A stretch of DNA of 30,317 bases, from NCBI GenBank assembly GCA_023384025.1, contig JAHDXX010000006.1, positions 1 to 30,317 on the forward strand, in the 5' to 3' direction. The translations under genes were made by a program, and so were the position numbers. Below are positions 1 to 7,656 of the stretch, piece by piece; positions within the stretch are counted from its first letter, which is position 1, and each line of letters starts with the position of its first letter. This DNA is from Sphingomonadaceae bacterium (GTDB lineage: Bacteria; Pseudomonadota; Alphaproteobacteria; Sphingomonadales; Sphingomonadaceae). Below the pieces are notes generated by a model that was not told where the DNA came from, did no database searches, and saw only the letters and a program-made list of their open reading frames with translations.

Positions 1-507
1 GATGCCCGAAGGCGAGTCGAGTGCATCGGTCAGCACCCGGCGCACTTCTGCCGCCCCGTCGCCATCATCGTCGCGCAGCAGCACCAGCTGGTTGGGCGAA
101 TCGCCCTTGGCACCGGCGCGGGTCATCAGCTTGTCGGCAATCCACCCGGTAATCCCGCCACCGTCGCCACTTTTCGGAGCGCGGGTCAGAGTGACCAGCA
201 CATCGCCATTGGGCAGGGTGTGGATCACCCGGGGATGCTCCAGCCCTTCTGCAAAGCGCATGACCGCGAGCCCGTCGGCGGCATCGGGCAGTTCGCCGTC
301 CTTCCAGCCGACCGGCTTTGCGATCCGCACTGTGGGGAACATCTCCGCCTTCGCTTCGCTCAGCGTCGGATCGGTGCCCGTCACGTCCTCGACGGCAAGT
401 TCGGCACTGGTGCCGCGATAGACCCAGAAGGCGAAACCGCCGACGAGGACAAGGAAGACGGCAAGGGCGACGAGAAGTTTGCGCAGGATGGTCATGCGTG
501 CAGGCAT
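1..507 (-). CDS. PQQ-dependent sugar dehydrogenase (sorbosone dehydrogenase family), N-terminal part
   Basis: Only the first 169 codons are present; the gene runs off the left edge of the window. The protein opens with a single membrane anchor or signal segment (about residues 8-27, LLVALAVFLVLVGGFAFWVY). The first blade of a beta-propeller follows, with motifs typical of soluble-type glucose/sorbosone dehydrogenases: GLEHPRVIHTLPNGDVLVT, GGGITGWIADKLM and LVLLRDDDGDGAAEVR, the last containing a DxDxDG calcium-type loop. These enzymes oxidise sugars in the periplasm using PQQ. The substrate cannot be told from this part, and the catalytic His/Arg residues lie outside the window. ATG at 507 is used; a second ATG at 495 is equally possible because neither has a clear ribosome binding site. 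The gene is divergent from the msrC-like gene with 51 bp between starts. Confidence 0.82.
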   Translation of the reverse strand, partial: MPARMTILRKLLVALAVFLVLVGGFAFWVYRGTSAELAVEDVTGTDPTLSEAKAEMFPTVRIAKPVGWKDGELPDAADGLAVMRFAEGLEHPRVIHTLPNGDVLVTLTRAPKSGDGGGITGWIADKLMTRAGAKGDSPNQLVLLRDDDGDGAAEVRRVLTDALDSPSGI

Positions 508-558
508 AAGCCGCAGGCAGGCTTGCGGCAATGCTGCAAGTGACTAGGAGAAGCGGCC

Positions 559-1041
559 ATGTACGACTTTGCCCCCGACCGCTCCTTGCCGAAGGCCGAA
601 CAATACCGCCAGCTGCTCGACGCCGCCGAGGCACTGACGGCAGGTGAACCCGATGGCGTCGCCAACATGGCCAATGTCGCTGCCCTGCTGTGGGAATTCC
701 TGCCGGATCTCAACTGGGCCGGATTCTACCGCATGATCGCAGGCGAGCTGGTGCTCGGCCCGTTCGTCGGCCGCCCGGCCTGCATCCGGATCGCACTGGG
801 CAAGGGCGTCTGCGGCACGGCGGCTGCAACCGCACAGACCCAGCTGGTGGAGGATGTGCATGCCTTTCCCGGCCATATCGCCTGTGACGCGGCGAGCCGG
901 TCGGAACTGGTCGCTCCCGTGCTGCGGGAAGGAACGGTGATTGCGGTGATCGACCTCGACAGCCCCCTGGCAGCGCGCTTTGCCAGCGATGACGCGCAAG
1001 GGATCGAAGCGCTTGCCGCCATGCTGGCCCACCGCATCTGA
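559..1041 (+). CDS. msrC: Free methionine-R-sulfoxide reductase (GAF-domain, fRMsr)
   Basis: This 160-residue single GAF-domain protein should reduce free methionine-R-sulfoxide in the cytoplasm, as part of oxidative damage repair. The family hallmark LNWAGFYR is at residues 51-58. Three cysteines, Cys75 (PACIRI), Cys85 (GVCGTAA) and Cys109 (HIACDAASRSE), have the same spacing (10 and 24 residues) as the catalytic and resolving Cys84/94/118 of the E. coli enzyme, so the catalytic set looks complete. The C-terminal GTVIAVIDLDSP is also typical. ATG at 559 is preceded by AGGAG at a spacing of about 8 bases. It stands as a single gene, divergent from the sugar dehydrogenase. Confidence 0.9.
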   Translation: MYDFAPDRSLPKAEQYRQLLDAAEALTAGEPDGVANMANVAALLWEFLPDLNWAGFYRMIAGELVLGPFVGRPACIRIALGKGVCGTAAATAQTQLVEDVHAFPGHIACDAASRSELVAPVLREGTVIAVIDLDSPLAARFASDDAQGIEALAAMLAHRI

Positions 1042-1175
1042 CCAGCACTAGCGGGACCGCCCCGAAACGGGACAGGTCATTGCGAAAGCGTGTGTTTGTG
1101 CGCCACACGATGGTAGATTTTCCCTTAACGCGCCGGGAATCGGTTCCGGTCGCCTTGTCGCCTTGGGGATTTCGC

Positions 1176-2072
1176 ATGACCGCACGCCGTCTTTTGTCGC
1201 TTAGCATTGCCAGCTGCACCGCCTTCGCTGCAACTTCGGCACTGGCGCAGCCGGAAATGACCTACGAACCCGGTCAGTACGACTATGCCCGCCCGGCCCC
1301 GCCGCAGGCGCCGGTGATCTACCAGCAGCAACCCGTGGTGCAGCAGGTTCCGGTGCCGCACGTCTCGCAGCCGGTGGTGCAGCCGATCCCGCAAGGATAT
1401 GTCGAGGAAGCGGAATACGAGGTCGAGGAAGTCTACACCCAGGCACCCCACCATGCCTATCCGCACCACGCACAGCCCTATCCGCAGCCCTATCCGGCGC
1501 ACCATGCCGGGCCTGCCATGCCGCCGCAGCCCGCGTTCGACCGGGAGGCCTGGCTTGACCAGTGCCGGGCGCAGTACCGCGATTATCGCGACAACCGGGG
1601 CCGCCGCGATGGCGGGATCGGGGGCGGGATCCTCGGTGCAGCGGTCGGCGGGGTGATCGGCAACCGCGTGGCTGACGGCGACCGGCTGGCGGGTACGCTG
1701 ATCGGCGCCGGAGTCGGCGGGATTGCCGGAGCGGTGCTCGGTTCGGTCATCGGAGGTTCGGGTGACCGACGCCGCGAGGCCCGCGCAGCGGACGAATGCG
1801 AGGCCTGGCTCGATCGCTACATGGCAGGCGGCTACGGCCAGCAGGGCCATTACGGCTACCCCGGGTACGGGTACGGCTATGCCATGCACATGACCTACGT
1901 GCCCGTATTGGTCGCGATTCCCCAGCGCGCCGTGGTGCGCGAGACGGTGACCGAGGAATGGGTCGAAACGCAGAAGTCGACCTATGTCCGGCCCGCAAAG
2001 AAGGTCCATTACCAGCCTGCGCCCGCGACCGCTCCACGGCCGGCCAAGGGCAAGACGCGCTACGCCAAGTAG
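1176..2072 (+). CDS. Secreted glycine-zipper 2TM-domain protein (17 kDa surface antigen-like)
   Basis: This is a predicted envelope protein of 298 residues. The start at 1176 is chosen because a GGGGA lies just upstream and the protein then begins with a normal signal peptide (MTARRLLSLSIASCTAFAAT..ALA), whereas the longer reading frame would begin with unrelated sequence. After the signal comes a Pro/Gln/Val-rich stretch, then a His/Tyr/Pro-rich stretch (HHAYPHHAQPYPQPYPAHH). A glycine-zipper membrane hairpin follows at about residues 147-192 (GGIGGGILGAAVGGVIGNR and GAGVGGIAGAVLGSVIGG). The zipper is flanked by two similar segments, EAWLDQCRAQY and ADECEAWLDRYM, each with one Cys. The tail is Tyr/Gly-rich, then basic. 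Proteins of this kind sit in the outer membrane or periplasm; no enzymatic role is visible. It converges on the usher gene with 16 bp between stops. Confidence 0.78.
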   Translation: MTARRLLSLSIASCTAFAATSALAQPEMTYEPGQYDYARPAPPQAPVIYQQQPVVQQVPVPHVSQPVVQPIPQGYVEEAEYEVEEVYTQAPHHAYPHHAQPYPQPYPAHHAGPAMPPQPAFDREAWLDQCRAQYRDYRDNRGRRDGGIGGGILGAAVGGVIGNRVADGDRLAGTLIGAGVGGIAGAVLGSVIGGSGDRRREARAADECEAWLDRYMAGGYGQQGHYGYPGYGYGYAMHMTYVPVLVAIPQRAVVRETVTEEWVETQKSTYVRPAKKVHYQPAPATAPRPAKGKTRYAK

Positions 2073-2088
2073 CACGGGCGCATGACCG

Positions 2089-4785
2089 TTAGGGTTCGAT
2101 CGAGCCCTCGCGGTCAGCCCGGGCAATGGTCAGTGCTCCCGGTTCCAGCCGGATGACTCCCAGGCGGGCGATCTCGCTCGTGCGATTGACCGCGACCGAC
2201 GGCGCGAGTGCTTCGCGCACCTGCAGCTTGCGCGCGACCGGGGCAGTCAAGCGCAGGCGATATTTGCCGTAGGGCACCCGGTCGAACAGGAAGAACCCGT
2301 CATACTCGCTGACCGTGGTTGCCACCACGGCGCCCTTGCCATCGACCAGTTCGAGCTCGGCGCCCGCCTGCGGCGTGCCGCCGGGGGTAAGCAGAGTGCC
2401 CTCGACCTCGCCCGACGGTGAAATCGGCAGCAGCACTTCGGTAACGACCCCCGGTCGCGGCACGACCACGACACCCTTGTTCGCAGGCACCAGGAAAGGA
2501 TCGTCGAGCGAGGCAAGGTCGACCCCGACGAGAACCGGCTGGAACGGGGCCAGCCCGTCGACAATCGTCCGGCCGTTCTCGGCCGTGACCGCATCGCGGA
2601 AGCGCAGGCCGGCTTCGACCATGACATCCTCAAGCGGCTCCTCGCCGGGCGAGAGCAGGCCGTCGCCATCATCGTCGCGGAACACAGTCACCGAGGCCTG
2701 GCCTGACCGCGCCAGACGCTGGCTGGTCATCCGCACGCCACCCTTTACCGGGTCCGGACCGAGGCTGAAGGCAAGCGACAGATTGGCTCCGATCGTCCCG
2801 TCGGTGCGGTAGCTGGCATCGGCGCGCAGCGAGAAGCGCTTGAAATCGCGGGTGTAACCGAGCGTGAAGTCAGTCGTGTCGGTGGCTTTCTCATATTCCG
2901 CCTCGAAATTGATGTCGGACTTGTCGTCGAGCCGCTTGCCGGTGGCAATGCGGGCGCTTTCCAGGCCCTGGTCGGGGCCGGAGAGGATGAAGTCCGCCCC
3001 GGCGCGCAACGGCAGTCCGAACAGGCGCCGGTTGGCGAGCACACGCAGGCGGGTGCGCGGATCGCGCACGCCTTCGCCGCCTTCGCCGCGCAGCTCCGCC
3101 CGCAGGCTGGTGCCGAGCACCTGTGCGCTGGTTCCGATCAACCATTCGTTAACCTTTGTCCTGTCGCGCCGCTCGATCCGGCTGACACCCGCCTGGACCG
3201 GCAGGATAAACTTGCCGAGTTTCAACGAGGTATCAGCCCTCAGACCACCACGGTAGCGGACACTGTCATCGCCGAAGTCGCTCTTGAACCTGCCCGAAAC
3301 CCACGCGAGGTTGGCGGCAAGGTTGACTGGCCCCAGCTTGCCCAGCGCAGTCGCTTCGGCGAGGAACCCCTCGCCAAATTCGTGCGCACCGGCCAGCTGC
3401 AACTGCATCGCCCCGAAGGTGCGCTGGAGGTTGCTTTCGAGATAGTGCCGACGTCGGCCTCCCAGATAGAAACTCTGGTAGCCGAGGCCGAGGCTGGTTC
3501 GCTCGTCAAGGCCGCGTTCGACGCCCACCCCCCAGCGCCAGCGACCCGAATCGGGCGGCAATGTCCTGTCGCGCAGTTCGAGCAGGTCGCGATCCTGTTG
3601 CAGGATCCCGGCCCAGTAATAGGTCTTGCCCGGTTCGGTCATCTGCCGCCCGACCGGCACATCCTCGCGGATCCGGCGGACCTGGCCCTGCGGCCCGTAG
3701 AGCACGACTTCGAAGTCGTTCCGCCCGAACTGCAGGTCGATATCGTCGAACAGGTAGCGCCCGCTGCCGTCTTCCTGCTGGAAGGCGATCAGCTGGCCAT
3801 TGCGATAGAGTTCCGCATCCCAGCCCGCCGGCAACGGTCCGCGCAGGGCAGTCGCGGCAAACCGGTTCGAAGCGCCAAGCGGGCGGTTGCTGACAAACGC
3901 ACCCCGGCCGACCGTGCTCCGGCCCGTAAGCTGCCCCTGCGGGAGTTCCACGTCGCCGGCGGCGGCCTGGGTCGCATCGAGCGGCCCGAGCAGGCCCCCT
4001 TCGAGCTGGTTGCGATAGGCCGTGACGCGGAGCGACTGCGGGCGGAACATGTCGTCCGACGCGAGCCGTGCGGTGTAGCTGGCCTTGCCCAGCTCCCCGG
4101 CGGCGGTCATCTCGTAGCGGACAATCTGGCGGGAGGCAGCAGGGCCACCCTGGCTGGTCCGGGCGTGAAGGTTCACGTCGACCGAGGGCGGCCGCCACAG
4201 GCGGTATTCGGCATCAGCCCGGGGGAATGCGGCAAGATCGAAGGTAGCGGCCGGCTTGCGAAGTCGCGCGGCGCGACTTCTGCGCTCGATCGCCTCGAGA
4301 AACGGCAGTTTCGCATCATTGTCGAGCCGGATCACGGAGTTGTAGAGGTCAGCGGTCATGCCGACCCCGAACCAGCGCGACAGGGCCTCCAGCCGCACGC
4401 ACCAGCCTTCGGGGGTATCGTAGATATCACCCTGAACCGGCGCCGTGCCAATGTTCATGTTTTGTACCGTGTTTGAATCACGGTCGATGGTGAAAGTCTG
4501 GTCTTCCGCGAACAACCAGCCGGTTGCGCGGCGCGACTTCTTGTCGAGCCGGACGGGCAGGTCGAATGACTGAATGACGTCGCCCAGATCGAGGCAGACA
4601 CCGCGGTCCGTCTGGTAACCGCGCACTTCGTTGACGAGTTCGTGCTTGCCGACGGTGAACTTCATTAGCAGCGCATCATCGTCGCTCGCTTTCCAGCCAG
4701 ACTGGGCCACGGCCGGCGCAGACGCGCCAAGCGCCACCGCAGCGAGTGCGATGGCGCCTGGAAGTCTGGAGGAAAGCCGTGGCAT
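2089..4785 (-). CDS. Outer-membrane usher-like protein of a DUF4402 chaperone/usher locus
   Basis: This 898-residue protein begins with a signal peptide (residues 1-27, ending APAVA). A small N-terminal domain follows (about 35-165; RGYQTDRGVCLDLGDVI, RRATGWLFAEDQTF). The central region, about 200-690, has alternating polar/hydrophobic strands typical of a large beta-barrel. It includes a plug-like segment (PLPAGWDAELYRNGQLIAFQ, FGRNDFEVVLYGPQGQVRR) resembling the FimD/PapC and CooC/TcfC ushers. After the barrel, near residue 700, is a DxDxDG loop (FRDDDGDGLLSPGEEPL). A carboxypeptidase-regulatory/CnaB-like beta-domain follows at about 785-850. The inferred role is export and assembly of the DUF4402 subunit delivered by the chaperone encoded 33 bp upstream. 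Assignment rests on barrel architecture and neighbours; I could not run a profile search. Start ATG at 4785. Confidence 0.68.
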   Translation of the reverse strand: MPRLSSRLPGAIALAAVALGASAPAVAQSGWKASDDDALLMKFTVGKHELVNEVRGYQTDRGVCLDLGDVIQSFDLPVRLDKKSRRATGWLFAEDQTFTIDRDSNTVQNMNIGTAPVQGDIYDTPEGWCVRLEALSRWFGVGMTADLYNSVIRLDNDAKLPFLEAIERRSRAARLRKPAATFDLAAFPRADAEYRLWRPPSVDVNLHARTSQGGPAASRQIVRYEMTAAGELGKASYTARLASDDMFRPQSLRVTAYRNQLEGGLLGPLDATQAAAGDVELPQGQLTGRSTVGRGAFVSNRPLGASNRFAATALRGPLPAGWDAELYRNGQLIAFQQEDGSGRYLFDDIDLQFGRNDFEVVLYGPQGQVRRIREDVPVGRQMTEPGKTYYWAGILQQDRDLLELRDRTLPPDSGRWRWGVGVERGLDERTSLGLGYQSFYLGGRRRHYLESNLQRTFGAMQLQLAGAHEFGEGFLAEATALGKLGPVNLAANLAWVSGRFKSDFGDDSVRYRGGLRADTSLKLGKFILPVQAGVSRIERRDRTKVNEWLIGTSAQVLGTSLRAELRGEGGEGVRDPRTRLRVLANRRLFGLPLRAGADFILSGPDQGLESARIATGKRLDDKSDINFEAEYEKATDTTDFTLGYTRDFKRFSLRADASYRTDGTIGANLSLAFSLGPDPVKGGVRMTSQRLARSGQASVTVFRDDDGDGLLSPGEEPLEDVMVEAGLRFRDAVTAENGRTIVDGLAPFQPVLVGVDLASLDDPFLVPANKGVVVVPRPGVVTEVLLPISPSGEVEGTLLTPGGTPQAGAELELVDGKGAVVATTVSEYDGFFLFDRVPYGKYRLRLTAPVARKLQVREALAPSVAVNRTSEIARLGVIRLEPGALTIARADREGSIEP

Positions 4786-4818
4786 GGCTGGGATATCCGC
4801 CGCGGGGCGTTCCGGCCT

Positions 4819-5661
4819 CTAACGCAGAACCGTGTCGATCGCGGCGATCAGCCCGCCACCGGCAGCGGCGGCTTCGCGGTACTCGACCCGGACCGGTCCG
4901 TTCAGCCTAGCGAGCTCGTCAGTTCCGACCGGCAAGCTGAATTCGCGCGAGGGCACCTCGGCGTAGACTGCCAGCCCGCGTGCAACATAGAGCACTTCGC
5001 CAGTGCCCTGGCGCAGGATCTGCAGATCGCCATAAGTCGAAGCCTGGCCCTGGCGATTGACAGTCAGGCGCAATTCGCTGTGGTCGCCATCGCGGGCGAT
5101 CCGCGGCTGTTCGAGCGCGGCAGAGACTTCGAGCCGTCCGTGGCGGACAATGACCGGAATGGTCACGCCATAGACCGGCACGAGCTTGAGCTTGACCCCG
5201 CGTTCCTGTTCTTCCTCTTCAGTCAGCCGAACCGGGCGGGGAATGGCACGGAACGCCATGTGGACACGATATTCGCCATCAGGCAGTTCCGCTCCGGGGC
5301 GGGCCGACAGGCGCACGGCCTGGGGCTGGCCCGGGGGCAGGGTGATTCGGCGCGGGGCATAGCGAATCATTTCCAGCGCAGCCTGCTCGGCCGCGTTGGC
5401 CTGGTCCGGCTCGACATCGATCAGCCCGCCTTCCGGCGTCATCCGCCGCAGTTCGAGTTCGACCCGATAGGTTGCCTCTTCACTGCCGATATTGCTGAGA
5501 ATGACTTCGGTCCCGCGACGCCCGTCAAGAATCACGCGGGTGGGTGCCACCAGCAGGTCGCCTTGCGCCTGGGCGGCGGGTGCGGGAAGCAGGGCCAGGC
5601 CGACCCCACAAGCGAAAACAGCGAGCGCGCGGCGCAGTGCGCCTGGCAGACGGTCGATCAT
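4819..5661 (-). CDS. PapD-like periplasmic pilus/fimbrial chaperone
   Basis: This 280-residue protein has a signal peptide (RALAVFACGVGLALLPAPAAQA) and an N-terminal immunoglobulin-like chaperone domain. The region LLVAPTRVILDGRRGTEVIL is typical of the first strands. APRRITLPPGQPQAVRL matches the strand that donates to pilin subunits in PapD/FimC-type chaperones. A second domain follows from about residue 165. Family knowledge says such chaperones bind subunits in the periplasm and deliver them to the usher. I chose ATG at 5661 with AAAGGG about 11 bases upstream; an in-frame GTG at 5670 is possible but lies only two bases from that ribosome binding site. It lies between the DUF4402 subunit gene and the usher gene, all on the same strand. 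Confidence 0.8.
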   Translation of the reverse strand: MIDRLPGALRRALAVFACGVGLALLPAPAAQAQGDLLVAPTRVILDGRRGTEVILSNIGSEEATYRVELELRRMTPEGGLIDVEPDQANAAEQAALEMIRYAPRRITLPPGQPQAVRLSARPGAELPDGEYRVHMAFRAIPRPVRLTEEEEQERGVKLKLVPVYGVTIPVIVRHGRLEVSAALEQPRIARDGDHSELRLTVNRQGQASTYGDLQILRQGTGEVLYVARGLAVYAEVPSREFSLPVGTDELARLNGPVRVEYREAAAAGGGLIAAIDTVLR

Positions 5662-5732
5662 TCCTTGCACGTCCCTTTGCTATTATCTCCGGGAGAACCC
5701 GGATGGTCCGGCAAACTGCTAGGACAGCATGG

Positions 5733-5747
5733 TTAAGATGCCCCTAA
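5733..5747 (-). promoter_or_regulatory. Candidate CtrA-type box upstream of the chaperone gene
   Basis: On the minus strand the sequence reads TTAG-N7-TTAA followed by C, one base from the CtrA consensus TTAA-N7-TTAA(C) known in Alphaproteobacteria. It lies about 72 bases upstream of the chaperone start. It also sits within a perfect inverted repeat, ATGGTTA...TAACCAT (5729-5751), so another dimeric regulator could be the true ligand. There is no binding evidence; this is a motif match only. Confidence 0.4.
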
Positions 5748-5783
5748 CCATGCCGCCGGTTCGGTCAGGAGAACAACGCGCAA

Positions 5784-5812
5784 AGGGGTGCGCCCTTGCG
5801 GACACACCCCCT
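5784..5812 (-). terminator. Terminator-like hairpin between subunit and chaperone genes
   Basis: On the minus strand, AGGGGGTG pairs with CACCCCT around an inner CCGC/GCG stem and is followed by TTTG. This resembles a weak intrinsic terminator. It is the second hairpin after the DUF4402 stop codon and may lower transcription of the downstream chaperone and usher genes relative to the subunit gene. Confidence 0.45.
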
Positions 5813-5819
5813 GCTTGGT

Positions 5820-5848
5820 CTGGGCTATCCGGCTCCTGGCCGGACCAG
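5820..5848 (-). terminator. Hairpin directly after the DUF4402 gene
   Basis: CTGG and TCCGG pair with CCGGA and CCAG, with a four-base bulge and a seven-base loop. It begins 7 bases past the stop codon of the subunit gene. There is no T-run after it, so it may protect the 3' end of the subunit mRNA rather than terminate transcription. Confidence 0.4.
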
Positions 5849-5854
5849 CGAGAC

Positions 5855-6466
5855 TTATTCGTAGTCGACGGTGACGTCGAAGTTCACTTCGTAGGTGCCT
5901 TCGACTTCCGAACCGTCGAACGTGACGGTCCCGCCGACACCGAACGAGGCAGCGCCAACGCCGGTGGCTGCGCCGCCGCCGAGCACGCCGGCATCGGCGA
6001 TATCGACGTAGTGCTTGCCGCTCAGGGCATCGAACGCAGCGTCGGTGGTGAAGGTGTCGAGTTCGATTTCGATGGTCGCGGCAACCGCACCGCCACCGAG
6101 CAGGGCGGCGTGGTCAGCGTGCTGCATGACCAGCGCACCGCCGGTGGTGTCGGGCAGGTCGATGTAGAGACGCTTGCCGATGGTGCCACCGTCAACCGAG
6201 AAAGCAGCAGCCGAGCTGGTGCCGTGGCAGACGAAGGCGCCGCCACCGCAGGTCAGCACGCCAGCGGCCGAGACAGTCACGTCGCCACCAGCCGGATCGA
6301 CCACGATTGCGCCGAAGTCGAGGTCGGCATCCTTGGTCACGGTGAAGGCCTGCACCACGTCGGCCTGGGCAGTCGCGGTGGCAGTTTCAGCGGCGTTGGC
6401 GGCCGAAGCCAGAGCCATCGCGGCGAGAGCGGCGCCGGCGGCGCCCATACGAAGCTTGTTGATCAT
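5855..6466 (-). CDS. DUF4402-domain secreted protein, probable surface-fibre (pilin-like) subunit
   Basis: This 203-residue protein has a clear signal peptide (MINKLRMGAAGAALAAMALA..NA). The rest is almost entirely beta-type, Ala/Gly/Thr-rich and acidic, and matches the DUF4402 pattern: LDFGAIVVDPAGGDVTV near the N-terminus, AAFSVDG in the middle, and GVGGTVTFDG plus YEVNFDVTVDYE at the end. Two cysteines lie close together (TCGGGAFVC). The mature N-terminus and the last strand have alternating hydrophobic residues, as needed for donor-strand complementation, and the penultimate Tyr echoes classical pilins; this is inference. ATG at 6466 is used because the signal peptide starts there and AGG precedes it by 4 bases; an in-frame ATG 24 bases upstream would only add unrelated residues. 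With the chaperone and usher genes it forms a three-gene locus. Confidence 0.78.
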   Translation of the reverse strand: MINKLRMGAAGAALAAMALASAANAAETATATAQADVVQAFTVTKDADLDFGAIVVDPAGGDVTVSAAGVLTCGGGAFVCHGTSSAAAFSVDGGTIGKRLYIDLPDTTGGALVMQHADHAALLGGGAVAATIEIELDTFTTDAAFDALSGKHYVDIADAGVLGGGAATGVGAASFGVGGTVTFDGSEVEGTYEVNFDVTVDYE

Positions 6467-6602
6467 TGTACCTGGTCCCTTTGCAAGCATGGTCTTGTCC
6501 CGAACGGGACGGACCGAATCGGCTGCCCCGAAAGAACAGGTTTGCGGCCCGTTCGATGTGTGCTTGTAGAAACCCCAGGTTCAGCCTTTACTGTCGGGTA
6601 TG

Positions 6603-6631
6603 GTTAACGGATGCGGGCCGAAAGTTAACGG
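6603..6631 (-). promoter_or_regulatory. Direct repeat GTTAACGG spaced by two helical turns, upstream of the DUF4402 gene
   Basis: Two identical copies of GTTAACGG begin at 6603 and 6624, 21 bp apart, so they would face the same side of the helix. They lie about 140-165 bases upstream of the subunit start, inside the 209-bp gap after parB. The first copy is within ATGGTTAA, an 8-mer also found at 5729 upstream of the chaperone gene. This suggests an operator shared by the locus; the regulator is unknown. Confidence 0.35.
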
Positions 6632-6675
6632 CCCGCTCCGCAGGAATCCCGACTGCCGGATTATAATTCAATCAG

Positions 6676-7656
6676 TTAGATGTCGCCGCCGGTCAGGCGC
6701 TGGCAGATCAGGTCGAGCTGGTCGAGCGAGCGGTAGCGAATTGTTACCGCGCCCGAGCGTGGATCGGCGTCGGTCTTGATCCGCACCGGCAGGCCGAGGA
6801 ATTCCTCCAGATGACCCTGGACCGCCGCAATATCGGCATCCTTTGCCGGATCGCGCGAGGCCCGCGCGCGGCGCGCGCCTTTCGACACGCCTTCCCCGAC
6901 TTTGGCCAATGCCTCGACATCGCGCACCGACAGCTTGCGGGCCACGGCATCGCGCGCAAGATCGATCGCCCGTTCATGACCGATCAGGGCCCGGGCATGC
7001 CCCATCGAGAGCTGGCCCTGCTCGACCAGGTCGAGCACCGGCTCGGGCAAGGCAAGCAGCCGCTGGAGATTGGCGACATGACTGCGCGACTTGTCGACCA
7101 GCCGGGCAATTTCGGCCTGGGTCAGCGATTCGTCCTGCGACAGCCGGTGATAGGCGCGCGCTTCCTCGACCGGGTTGAGGTCCTCGCGCTGGATATTCTC
7201 GATCAGCGCCAGCGCCATCGCGTCGCGGTCGTCCAGTTCACGCACCAGTGCCGGAATTTCATGCAGACGCGCGCGCTGGGCCGCCCGCCAGCGCCGCTCG
7301 CCGGCCACCAGCTGGTAACGTCCGCCACCCAGCGGGCGCACGATCACCGGCTGGATCACGCCGCGGGCTGCGATCGAGGCAGCCAGTTCGTCCAGAGCAG
7401 CCTCGTCAAAATGGCGACGCGGCTGGCCGGGCAGCGGCTCGATGGCAGAAACCGCCAGGCTCGCCACGCCCGGCGCAGTCGAACCACCTGAAATTATGGA
7501 GGTTTCATCAGGTGACGCGGTACCAGCCGAGATCAGCGGTTCCTCACGACGCGTTTCGCCAAGCAAGGCCCCCAGCCCTTTGCCAAGCCGCTTGGCGCTG
7601 CCACCGGCAGGACGCAGTGGAACCGAGAACCGGATCGGATCGGTGGGATTGCTCAT
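6676..7656 (-). CDS. parB: Chromosome partitioning protein ParB
   Basis: This 326-residue protein has the full ParB layout. A basic ParA-contacting N-terminus (RLGKGLGALLGE) comes first, then the CTP-binding core with IEPLPGQPRRHFDEAALDELAASI, and the GERRWRAAQ arginine-patch motif at residues 119-127. ENIQREDLNPVEEA follows, then a helix-turn-helix region (LTQAEIARLVDKSRSHVANLQRL) that recognises parS, and a C-terminal dimerisation domain. ParB-CTP clamps load at parS and spread; ParA moves the complex. Three parS-like sites lie 0.8-3.3 kb from the gene. The start overlaps the parA stop (ATGA), so the two are co-translated. After the stop there is a 209-bp gap to the DUF4402 gene. Confidence 0.97.
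   Translation of the reverse strand: MSNPTDPIRFSVPLRPAGGSAKRLGKGLGALLGETRREEPLISAGTASPDETSIISGGSTAPGVASLAVSAIEPLPGQPRRHFDEAALDELAASIAARGVIQPVIVRPLGGGRYQLVAGERRWRAAQRARLHEIPALVRELDDRDAMALALIENIQREDLNPVEEARAYHRLSQDESLTQAEIARLVDKSRSHVANLQRLLALPEPVLDLVEQGQLSMGHARALIGHERAIDLARDAVARKLSVRDVEALAKVGEGVSKGARRARASRDPAKDADIAAVQGHLEEFLGLPVRIKTDADPRSGAVTIRYRSLDQLDLICQRLTGGDI

Noticed and set aside
3382..4476. Long plus-strand open frame opposite the usher gene
   Set aside because: It is an antisense frame of a GC-rich gene; the product is low-complexity and unlike any family, whereas the minus-strand frame has a signal peptide and an usher-like layout.
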